Shown: positions 13,297-21,798 of the stretch, piece after piece
Numbering within the stretch: the stretch's first letter is position 1
Layout of the letters: every line of letters begins with the position of its first letter
Assembly (NCBI RefSeq): GCF_905475465.1
Contig: NC_062252.1
Span: forward strand, 11,222,001-11,286,000
Length of the DNA stretch: 64,000 bases
Origin: Pieris napi
Lineage: Eukaryota > Arthropoda > Insecta > Lepidoptera > Pieridae
Direction of reading: 5' to 3'
Position numbers and translations under genes: made by a program
Notes under the pieces: generated by a model
The model's database searches: none
What the model saw: the letters and a program-made list of their open reading frames with translations, nothing else
Told to the model about the DNA's origin: nothing

Positions 13297-14371
13297 TAAA
13301 GGGTATTTCAACAAGAAGTTTGTTTTTCAATTGTGGCAACACCGAGAACGTGATAGTTTTGACATTTAGTTTTTGGCGGTATTCGTAGCAGGTGCTTTGG
13401 AAATTATTACAATGAATTCAATTTCGCTCGAAAATCGCATTAAAATAATTCAAATCCACTATAAAAATGGTGGTTCTGTTAAAGTTACATTTCGTAAAAT
13501 TCGTGATATTTTCGGCCAGCATAATCGTCCTTCTGAGACCGCTGTTAAGAATTTGGTTGCGAAATTTGAGTCGACAGGCTCGGTACAAAATGTGCCAACA
13601 CCAACACGTGTTCGACCGGGTCGTTCAACAGAAAACATCGCCGCCGTGAGCCACAGTGTTGAAGAAGATCAAAATTTGTCAATTTCACGACGTTCTCAAC
13701 AATTGGGGTTATCCAAAAGCACAACATGGCGAATTTTGCGAAAGGATTTGGCTTTGAAGCCTTACAAGATTTAACTGGTGCAGGAATTAAAGCTGATCGA
13801 CCATTCAAATCGCCGCAGATTCGCTCAGTTCATTCAGGAACAACCTGCTGGTTTTTCTGAAAAAATCATTTTTTCAGACGAAGCCCATTTTCATTTGTCA
13901 GGGTACGTCAACAAGCAAAATTGTCGCATTTGGGCTTCTGAAAATCCTAAAGCAATTATTGAGAAGGCTTTGCATACTCAACGTGTTACTGTGTGGTGCA
14001 CTATGTGGTCTGGAGGCGTGATTGGGCCGTTTTTTTTCGAAGATGAGGCTGGAAATGCGGTAACAGTCAATGGATCACGGTATCGCGAGATGTTAACCAC
14101 TAAATTTTGGCCTATTATTGATGACATGGATATCACTGAAATGTGGTTTCAACAGGACGGTGCCACATGTCACACAGCCAATGAAACGATCAATTTATTG
14201 CCAACCAAATTTCCCGAGCGCATAATTTCGCGAAATTCAGCTGTTAAGTGGCCAGCCAGATCGTGTGATTTAACACCACTGGATTATTTTTTGTGGGGCT
14301 ATGTTAAAGACACAACAGAATTAAAAAGTACAAGCTACCAACGACTAAGTTCCGATTCGTGATCGTAAAGA

Positions 14372-15109
14372 ATGGATCATAATCTTATAGCACTTTTTGA
14401 TGACATGAAGAGAGAAATGCAAAAATAATCGAATTTAATTATGCAAAAAATGGACGAGAAACTAAACCCTTTAGTAAAAGCAATAACAGACTTGAAATCC
14501 GAAAACAAGAACCTACGCGAGAAAATTGATAATTTAGAGCGCGAAAACCGTAAAAATAATATTATAGCCTTTGGATTTAAAGAGGAAGAGATTTCAAAAC
14601 AAAATCTAATAGAAATAGTCACTGAAATGATTCGATCAAAAATAAATATAGATATCGGCCATAACGACATCAATAATATATACCGCCTAGGAAAAAAGGG
14701 GGTAGATAACGAAAAACCAAGACCTGTTATCATCTCTCTTTTACATGCTTGGAAAAAAGAACAAATCATGAGAAATAGGAAAAAGCTGCCCGGAATCTAT
14801 TTAAATGAAGACTATCCTAAAAATGTACTAACTAAAAGAAGGGAACTCCAACAACAGTTGATAGAAGAAAGACAGAAGGGAAAGTATGCAGTATTGAAAT
14901 ATGACAAACTCATCATACGGGATAGCATACAAACAAAAGAGAAACGCAAACGCGAGCGTTCTATGTCAATTTCACCACCAAAATACGCCCAAAAGAGCAA
15001 TTTGCAACCCACAGCAACAACAAAAGCAAGCAGGTCAAACGCCTTTGACATGATGCGAGGAAGAAGTAACTCTCTCACCACCCCTACCCTCACATCAAAA
15101 CAAACATAG
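14372..15109 (+). CDS. LINE ORF1 protein (nucleic-acid-binding chaperone type), with an early stop
   Basis: The uninterrupted part starts at ATG 14441 (222 residues). An in-frame ATG at 14372 opens MDHNLIALFDDMKREMQK and then hits TAA at 14426-14428, after which the same frame continues; the likely ancestral start is therefore 14372 and this copy has a nonsense change. A coiled coil (LKSENKNLREKIDNLERENR) precedes an RRM-like segment (NIIAFGFKEEE) and a C-terminal domain with KLPGIYLNEDYPKNVLTKRR, the layout of L1-type ORF1 proteins. The tail is basic and Ser/Thr rich. The TAG at 15107-15109 is in the same frame as ORF2. Confidence 0.8.
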
Positions 15110-15241
15110 GAACTCGACAGCCGGATAAACAAAGAACATAAAAATATAAGTAAAACATTTAGAAAAACATTCCCCAATCCGGCTGGTCCCCGTGGGGAAT
15201 CAGACCAAAACCCTCTAGCAACAAACAAAAAACATACAAGA

Positions 15242-18055
15242 GTGTTGAAAATTGGAACTTACAACGTGAGAACTTTAGCATCAACAGAAAAATTGATAGA
15301 ACTTGTGCACTCATTGAAAAGTATTCAAATAGATGTATTAGGATTAGCAGAAGTCAGAAAAATGGGATCTAATATAGAAGAACATCATGAACACATCCTC
15401 TGTTACATGGGAAACACACCTGGATTATATGGAGTTGGGTTTCTTATCAGTCGAAAACACAAAGCCAATATTATCGAGTTCACTGGTATATCTGAACGGG
15501 TAGCCCTGTTGCGCATGAAATTTGGAGAACACTGCATATCACTCATCCAAGTCTACGCACCAACCGAAGAAGCAGATGAAATTGAAATCAATAAATTCTA
15601 TGAAGAACTTGAAAAAGCCCATGAAACACCTGACAAAAATGTATTGATTTTAGGAGATTTCAATGCTAAGATTGGTCAACCCAAACATAAAGAAAAACTT
15701 ATACTAGGCAATTATGGTTATGGCAAGCGTAACCAGAGAGGTGACAGACTAATCCAATATGCCTTTGAACACAAGCTCTGTATAATGAACACTTACTTTA
15801 AGAAAAAACTTAGTCGTAGATGGACCTGGATTTCGCCTAATGGACAAACAAAAAATGAAATAGATTTTATAATGAGTAATCACCCCAAGTGCATAATAAA
15901 CATGGAAATTATAAATAAAATAGATTTTCCATCTGACCATCGATTAGTCAGAGCCTCTGTAATAGTGACAACACCAACTTTATCAAGAAAGAAATTTGTA
16001 ATGTTACCAAAATCTCCTGAAACCGACAATGAAAAATCAGAGTATTTGAAGAACCTAAGTGATAATATTAATTCCCGCCTTAAAGAGATATATAATAATA
16101 ATGATGTTCAAACTTACTATGACACCCTAGAATTAATAATTAAACAAAGCCTAAAAATAGATAAAGACCACAAAACAAATAAAATAATTAGCAAATCTAC
16201 TCAAAAACTAATAAATGAACGCTCAATTTTAATCAAACAAAAAATTAAAAACAAGGAAGATAAGATCAAACTTAAGAATTTATTCAAAGCAACAAATAAA
16301 GCCATAAGAAAAGATTATAAAAACCACAGAAAACATATTTTGGAAAAAAACCTAAAGCAATATCGAAGTACGAAGAGGGGGCTTAAGGAGCTAAACACAC
16401 ACAAAAATTGGATAACAAAACTAGAAAATGGACACAGAGAAATGAAAACTAGAAAAGGAATCATGGAGTGTGCTACTGAATTCTATAGAAACCTCTACGA
16501 ACATCAGGATGACAGAGCAGTTGGCCCAACCACCAAGAATTCGGAGGAAATACTACAAGCCATTGATGAACAAGACGTACATAAATATATTTGCAAACTA
16601 AAACCTGACAAAAGTCCAGGACCTGACTATATAACTAATGAGGCCATAAAAATCGGAGCACCAATACTAACTAGTATCATAACAAAATTATTTAACATAG
16701 TGCTGGAACAAGGCTATGTCCCTACACAGTGGTGCCACTCAGACATTGTGTTACTATACAAAAAAGGAAACCCGTTGGATATTGCTAACTATAGACCAAT
16801 TAGTTTGATACCCACCATCTATAAGCTATTCTCATCAGTCCTACTTAGTCGAATAACAACAACAATTGATAACAACCAACCAATGGAGCAGGCAGGATTT
16901 CGTTCAGGTTTCTCAACTGTGGACCACATCCATGCTTTAGAACAACTTATAGAGAAATATAAGGAATTCAATAGACCACTCTATATAGCTTTTGTGGACT
17001 ATTCCAAAGCGTTCGACAGCATAACACACACATCTATATGGCAGACATTGGAAAAAAATAAAGTGGAAGATAGATATATACAAATCATTAAAGACCTATA
17101 TTCTAAAAGCACAAGTAGAATAAAACTAGAAACGAAAGGTGCAGAGTTTCCCATTAGACGGGGCGTAAGACAGGGTGATCCTCTGTCCCCAAAACTATTT
17201 ATAGCAGTCCTAGAAAGTGTCTTTCAAAATATTGATTGGGGAAGCAGGGGCATACCGTTAATAAATCAGCACCTAACACATCTCAGATTCGCAGATGACA
17301 TAGCTGTTTTTAGTGACACTGCATCAGCGCTGGAAAAAATGCTGCAAATCCTGGATGTGGAAAGTAAAAAAGTAGGTCTGAATATGAACCCCAACAAAAC
17401 TAAAATCATGTCAAATAGCCTGCACAAACCTATAAAAGTAAATGACAAAATAATAGAGTATGTAGAGTCATATATCTATCTAGGGAAGCAGGTATCGTTT
17501 GACACCACCAACAATGACAAGGAAATTTGCAGGAGAATAAACATTACCTGGAACAGGTACTGGTCACATAAGGAGATTCTGAAAGGAAATTACAGTTCAG
17601 AATACAAAAAGATTGTAATGGACACTTGCCTACTACCATGCCTAACATATGCATGCCAAACATGGGTATTTGATAATAAAACCAAAAGTAAAGTAAGGAC
17701 ATGTCAGAGAGCAATGGAGCGCAGTATGCTAAAATTAAAAAGGATACACAAAACCAGACACGAAACAATAAGAGAAAGAACTAGAGTTACAGATGCCTTA
17801 AAGCATGCACTGAAGCTAAAATGGAAATGGGCAGGACATATATCTCGCTTGAAAGATGATAGATGGACACTTACAGCTACTAAATGGCTAGGTCCAAGGG
17901 GAAAAAGGAGAGTTGGCAGACCTCAGAAACGCTGGGTCGATGACATTGTCCATGTTGCCGGAAAAGAATGGATGATCAGAGGTCAGGACAGAGAGGACTG
18001 GAAGCGGCTAGAGGAGGCCTATACCCAAGATAGGGATCCATACCTAGGAAAATAA
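15242..18055 (+). CDS. LINE ORF2: APE endonuclease plus reverse transcriptase
   Basis: About 937 residues without a break. Endonuclease motifs: KIGTYNVRTL at the start, GDFNAKIG near residue 138, SDHRLV near 231. Reverse transcriptase motifs: LKPDKSPGPD, ANYRPISLIPTIYKL, GFRSGFSTVDHIHAL, FVDYSKAFDS, RRGVRQGDPLSP and the catalytic FADD near residue 683. A cysteine- and basic-rich C terminus ends in DPYLGK. The frame has no ATG before the endonuclease domain: position 15242 is a GTG, and the frame is open back to the ORF1 stop at 15107. The true start is thus unclear (readthrough or reinitiation). Likely still able to make active enzyme. Confidence 0.93.
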   Translation: MLKIGTYNVRTLASTEKLIELVHSLKSIQIDVLGLAEVRKMGSNIEEHHEHILCYMGNTPGLYGVGFLISRKHKANIIEFTGISERVALLRMKFGEHCISLIQVYAPTEEADEIEINKFYEELEKAHETPDKNVLILGDFNAKIGQPKHKEKLILGNYGYGKRNQRGDRLIQYAFEHKLCIMNTYFKKKLSRRWTWISPNGQTKNEIDFIMSNHPKCIINMEIINKIDFPSDHRLVRASVIVTTPTLSRKKFVMLPKSPETDNEKSEYLKNLSDNINSRLKEIYNNNDVQTYYDTLELIIKQSLKIDKDHKTNKIISKSTQKLINERSILIKQKIKNKEDKIKLKNLFKATNKAIRKDYKNHRKHILEKNLKQYRSTKRGLKELNTHKNWITKLENGHREMKTRKGIMECATEFYRNLYEHQDDRAVGPTTKNSEEILQAIDEQDVHKYICKLKPDKSPGPDYITNEAIKIGAPILTSIITKLFNIVLEQGYVPTQWCHSDIVLLYKKGNPLDIANYRPISLIPTIYKLFSSVLLSRITTTIDNNQPMEQAGFRSGFSTVDHIHALEQLIEKYKEFNRPLYIAFVDYSKAFDSITHTSIWQTLEKNKVEDRYIQIIKDLYSKSTSRIKLETKGAEFPIRRGVRQGDPLSPKLFIAVLESVFQNIDWGSRGIPLINQHLTHLRFADDIAVFSDTASALEKMLQILDVESKKVGLNMNPNKTKIMSNSLHKPIKVNDKIIEYVESYIYLGKQVSFDTTNNDKEICRRINITWNRYWSHKEILKGNYSSEYKKIVMDTCLLPCLTYACQTWVFDNKTKSKVRTCQRAMERSMLKLKRIHKTRHETIRERTRVTDALKHALKLKWKWAGHISRLKDDRWTLTATKWLGPRGKRRVGRPQKRWVDDIVHVAGKEWMIRGQDREDWKRLEEAYTQDRDPYLGK

Positions 18056-18632
18056 AATATGGTACTAATAATACTAACATTTATTTCAATATTAAATTAC
18101 TAAATAATATTACATATACTGTATTACTAACCACATTAACACAAAATTTTTAGTTTTTTTTTTTAGTTTAGTTGTATTAGCATGTAATGTAAATGGTATG
18201 GAACGAAATAAAGGCTTTATTATTATTATGTTAAAGACAGAGTCTATACGGAGCCAATCGAATCGATTGCAGCCTTAAAACTCAAAATCCGTGATGTCAT
18301 TAACGAAATAGACCCTCCATTTTGCCAAAAAGTGATTAAAAATTTTGATGAAAGAATCAACATCTGTCAGTGTGGTCGTGGTGGACGTTTGCCAGATATC
18401 ATTTTTCATTCATAATTGCCAAACTTTTCTCTTTGTAATACAATAAAAATTTTATTCATTTTCCTCTAAATTCTTTGTTTTATTTTGTTTTAGAAAACAA
18501 AGTTCTTGTTGAAAAACCCTTTATATGAAGAGAAGTTTCATTTATATTTAAACGAATCCTTAACTTACCTTCGCGCCATAGAGCATACATACTACATAGT
18601 ACATACAAATTGACTTTTCGACTTTCTACATA

Positions 18633-19483
18633 TAGTCCTTTTCATGAAAGAAGTCCCCTAGACGCGGCGCTGCAATCGCATGACGTAATGTTGCCATTTA
18701 TGAGTAAAAAATTTACCTATTTTATTTACATTTAGCAGATGTAATTTATCAAATAATATTATTTTCTGCATACTTCGATGAAACAATATTTCTGTTATGT
18801 AAAAAGTATATTTTTATTTACTTATATTAGCGGTGTTCTACCTACATACAGGGAAAAGATGAGAAAATAGGGTAAAGAAAAGCAATACAATTTTTTATTT
18901 AGAGTTTTATTGCATAATTGTTGGGTTACAATTTTTTTCGAAGTACACGCCGCTGTTATACCTTCGTTTGTAATTCTTGTTACAGTTTTCTCTGTCACAC
19001 CTGCAATTAAATTATGAACAATTTAAAATAATAATAACTTTAAGATGCTTATGTAATATGTAATATATGTTTTGATTTCAGTTACCTAGTACCATCACGT
19101 TATGTATTTGTTCAATTTTGTCGCAAAAACGAATTTATATCATAAAAGTCCCATCAATACAGCAAAAAATTATTAAATGGCAACGCTAAAAAGTACCTGT
19201 TATGGCGGCAACTCTCTTCCGAACATTGTTTAGTTGTATTAAAACACCTTGGTTCTAATGTTTCGCTTCACAGAACTCTTTCACCTTTAACATCATTTCT
19301 CGAGCCGAACTTTTTACAACTTTTGGCATTGTAATCAATCTTTAAAATGCACTAAGCTAGTTAAAAATTCTCAAAAATCTACCACAACAAACGAACTTGA
19401 TAACATCGACGAATGACAACATTGCCGACCTGTCAAATTTAGTTCCAAAAATATCCGCGGGACTTCTTTCATGAAAAGCACTA
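18633..19483. mobile_element. DNA-transposon deletion derivative, about 850 bp
   Basis: Left end TAGTCCTTTTCATGAAAGAA and complement of right end TAGTGCTTTTCATGAAAGAA form an inverted repeat of about 25 bases (to AGTCCC) with one mismatch, flanked by TA. It carries the first part of a transposase on the minus strand (19193-19329). Confidence 0.8.
19193..19329 (-). pseudogene. Transposase N-terminal remnant
   Basis: From ATG 19327-19329 the minus strand reads MPKVVKSSAREMMLKVKEFC, continues to a TAG, then NQGVLIQLNNVRKRVAAITG in the same frame. This looks like the N-terminal helix-turn-helix of an insect DDE transposase of the Tc1/mariner/IS630 type; that assignment is from pattern memory. 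The rest of the gene is missing, so the element needs a helper. Confidence 0.55.
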
Positions 19484-20507
19484 TACACTACTTTTATTTA
19501 TTTGAGAACCTATTATTCTTCCTTATAATACATGATGATTATTCAATAAAATATTGGCTAGTGAATATTGTTCTTTATTATTAAAAACATTTTTTGAAAA
19601 TTAAATGAATTGATACTTAACTTAAAACATGCTATAATATGTTACCTTTATTTGAATTCTTAACATAGGTATTAGGTAGGTATATTTTAACTAATATCTA
19701 AAAGTCCATAAATCACTGATACAAAATAATTATCGTAGAAAAATGTTGAATTAGGTAGTTTTAGGTTGGTTACGTAGTGGCTATTCTTCATAGTGCATTG
19801 GTAATATATACTAACATACATACAAAGATTTCATGTATTTGGATATTCTAGTATGTATGGAGATAAAATTCACCAAGTGTATGATTATTTACTATAGACA
19901 ATTACAAACCAGAATAATAAAAAAGTTTCTACTTCATTGTATAAATAATAAGAGCAAAACTTTACACTTTCCAACGATTTGGCATTGAAGGAACCAAAAT
20001 AATTTTGCTACAACCACATACTAAAATTGTCCAACATTAAAATATTAGATAATATTTTTCATACTATATTCTTACACAACTGCATATACATCAAACATTC
20101 TATAACACATATATGTATATAAAGTTAACTTCAATTCTTAAAACATCTAACATACATATTATGTAACTGTTAAAAAGTAAGGAATAATTATAACTACATA
20201 TTAATAATCTTTATTGTGTTACAGTAAACTCAAGATGTATGTTACTATAAAAATGGGCAAGAGATCTTGTTTATCAATATTTAAGACCAGTCTTAATATA
20301 AAGTTTCATTCAGTCTCAAAACATTTGTTTATACACACACAATCATATTTTAATCTTTATAATGTTTGAGCTATTATATTATTAACAATAAGAAAAATGT
20401 TTTATACATCATATTAAATATTGGAATAAGCAGGTATAAATATTTTTATTAAATAGAATCAGGTTAAATCAGACAACATAGAGAACATTTCAAATAAACA
20501 ATAAAAC
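19484..20507. other. Intergenic, no gene seen
   Basis: AT-rich spacer between the transposon derivative and the 3' end of ATG13. No ORF, RNA gene or repeat pair was recognised. Confidence 0.4.
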
Positions 20508-20513
20508 TTTATT
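20508..20513 (-). promoter_or_regulatory. Poly(A) signal of ATG13
   Basis: AATAAA on the minus strand about 32 bases after the ATG13 stop codon, in the context TTTTAAATAAAGTTTTATTG. It is probably also the 3' end used by any galla-1/ATG13 joint transcript, since no AATAAA lies between the two ORFs. Confidence 0.7.
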
Positions 20514-20544
20514 TAAAATCCCACAATAATTCAGTCTTTCACCA

Positions 20545-21768
20545 TTAATTCCCGCTCCACTCTGCCGACCGGCACATATCATCTACCAATTGATCAAATT
20601 CTATTAATGAACTCTCATGTTTTAGTAGATCTTCAGAAAAATCTTCTGTTGTCATTTCAAGCTTTTTTTCTTTGAATGCTGTATCATAATTGGATAACTT
20701 TAAATGTGGCGCATTAAAAAAATCTTTGTAAAATTCAGCCAACTCACGTATTGGATGGTTGTCTGCAAAGGGAAAGCATAACAATTTCAATGGCGGTTCA
20801 TTTTCACTTCTAAATCCTGGAAACTTTTTAGGTGGCATTTCAAGCGACGTCGGGCTTTTTGAGATGACACTCATATCCAACTCCTGGGTGCTTTTACAAA
20901 TTGTTGTTTCATCCTCTATTATTTCAAATTTCGGTGTCCGGCATTTCGGTACAGGAAACTTTTTGAAAAACTCCTTTATTACTTCTTCCACGAGATATTC
21001 ATCAACGAATGCCGCTAGACGAAGAGGTTTGTTCAGGTCAATTGGTTGTGGAGATGAAGGTTCCTTTTTTTTCTTTGTTTCAAATATAACATGCTTTGGA
21101 CTCAATTCAAAATGGTCACTCTTGAGTAAAAGTGTTTTGTTCTTTTCAGACCTATTAGGTGATATAGAGAAATTTGTTCTATATGAAACACTGAAACCTA
21201 ATCCTCCTAGAGGTGTTTTTAGCATTCCAGCTTGAACTTTTTTAACTGACTCACCTAATGTCTTTACCTTGGGCTCACCGCTATAAACTCTGTAGAAAAT
21301 TGTAAATGACTCTGTTCGCTGCTTCCGTGATAAGTGATATGCTGGAGTGATTCTAGTAATTGTGATAAGTGATTTCAATAGGATTCCCATTCTGAAGTAA
21401 ACTGTGTTCATTGCTTTTAAAGATGAATCAAATTGTGTTTCGTCTAGTCCCAAGGTCCATAATTCAAGCACCATTTCATCTCCATCCTCAGTTTGTACTG
21501 ATATTTCTACATTTAAGTGAGATCTAATAGTTTCTAGTATTCTATCTGATGGTAAAGCATTTTTAGTAGCTTGATTAACTTCGGGTGAGTCTGGTATATG
21601 TAGATTGAACCAGTCTGTGTCAGCTGACTGTTGTTTTGTATTTGCATCAATTTTAACCCCTTTCCTTGATTCAACAATGACCTGCACGCCTTTGTAGGCA
21701 AGAAATTTAGTAAACTTAGTAAATTCATTCTTATCTCCTATATTTGAAAATGCCGCGTCGGGTGCCAT
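20545..21768 (-). CDS. Atg13: ATG13, autophagy-initiation HORMA protein
   Basis: Regulatory subunit of the ATG1/ULK1 kinase complex that starts autophagosome formation; the HORMA domain pairs with ATG101. The ORF is 407 residues and has no intron. Residues about 10-200 fit the ATG13 HORMA domain: EFTKFTKFLAYKGVQVIVES, DWFNLHIPD, LELWTLGLDET, RKQRTESFTIFYRVYSGEP, LGGLGFSVSYRT. The middle is Ser/Pro/Lys rich and probably disordered. The C-terminal end FSEDLLKHESSLIEFDQLVDD corresponds to the conserved metazoan ATG13 tail (block of acidic and hydrophobic residues before the last 10 residues). The start at 21766-21768 gives MAPDAAFSN and lies 30 bases after the galla-1 stop, in the same frame, so its promoter or translation mode is unusual. 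Confidence 0.93.
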   Translation of the reverse strand: MAPDAAFSNIGDKNEFTKFTKFLAYKGVQVIVESRKGVKIDANTKQQSADTDWFNLHIPDSPEVNQATKNALPSDRILETIRSHLNVEISVQTEDGDEMVLELWTLGLDETQFDSSLKAMNTVYFRMGILLKSLITITRITPAYHLSRKQRTESFTIFYRVYSGEPKVKTLGESVKKVQAGMLKTPLGGLGFSVSYRTNFSISPNRSEKNKTLLLKSDHFELSPKHVIFETKKKKEPSSPQPIDLNKPLRLAAFVDEYLVEEVIKEFFKKFPVPKCRTPKFEIIEDETTICKSTQELDMSVISKSPTSLEMPPKKFPGFRSENEPPLKLLCFPFADNHPIRELAEFYKDFFNAPHLKLSNYDTAFKEKKLEMTTEDFSEDLLKHESSLIEFDQLVDDMCRSAEWSGN

Positions 21769-21798
21769 ATTGTTAAATTGAACTATGCTAATGAATAA

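Larger units (their letters stand above)
14313..18227 (+). mobile_element. Non-LTR retrotransposon, nearly full length, inside the mariner-type element
   Basis: A 3.9-kb LINE with two ORFs, flanked by perfect duplications ATGTTAAAGACA at 14301-14312 and 18228-18239. The 3' end is a short (TTA)n-type tail, TTTATTATTATT, not poly-A. ORF2 has an APE endonuclease and reverse transcriptase and ends in a GRPQKRWVDDI motif followed by DREDWKRLEEAY, which I associate with the RTE group and its relatives; the clade is an inference. The intact ORF2 and perfect target duplication say it is young. Confidence 0.92.
13412..18415 (+). pseudogene. Tc1/mariner-type transposase, broken by one stop and a LINE insertion
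   Basis: Coding parts are 13412-14312 and 18240-18415, which rejoin in frame (358 codons plus stop). The start MNSISLENRIKIIQIHYKNG is followed by an N-terminal helix-turn-helix region. The DDE core shows IFSDEAHFHLSGYVNKQN, WFQQDGATCHTA and SCDLTPLDYFLWG, with 36 residues between the second and third catalytic aspartates. A TAA at 13772-13774, codon 121, breaks the frame (probably a CAA or AAA change, since the frame is otherwise open). The C-terminal end INICQCGRGGRLPDIIFHS lies beyond the LINE. So the copy was already coding-competent or nearly so when the LINE landed. Not functional now. Confidence 0.9.
13299..18521. mobile_element. Tc1/mariner-type DNA transposon carrying a nested LINE
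   Basis: Ends are inverted: left AAGGGTATTTCAACAAGAAG, complement of right AAGGGTTTTTCAACAAGAAC, about 27 bases with two mismatches. The element is flanked by TA at 13297-13298 and 18522-18523, the Tc1/mariner target duplication. After removing the nested LINE (14313-18227) and one copy of its 12-bp duplication, the transposon is about 1.3 kb, a normal length for the superfamily. Confidence 0.92.

Noticed and set aside
13373..13411. Upstream start for the mariner-type transposase
   Set aside because: The frame opens at 13373 without ATG; the ATG at 13412 gives the MNSISLENR start typical of these proteins.
20759..21235. 158-codon ORF on the plus strand
   Set aside because: It lies opposite the ATG13 coding sequence and shows no family features; it is a shadow ORF.
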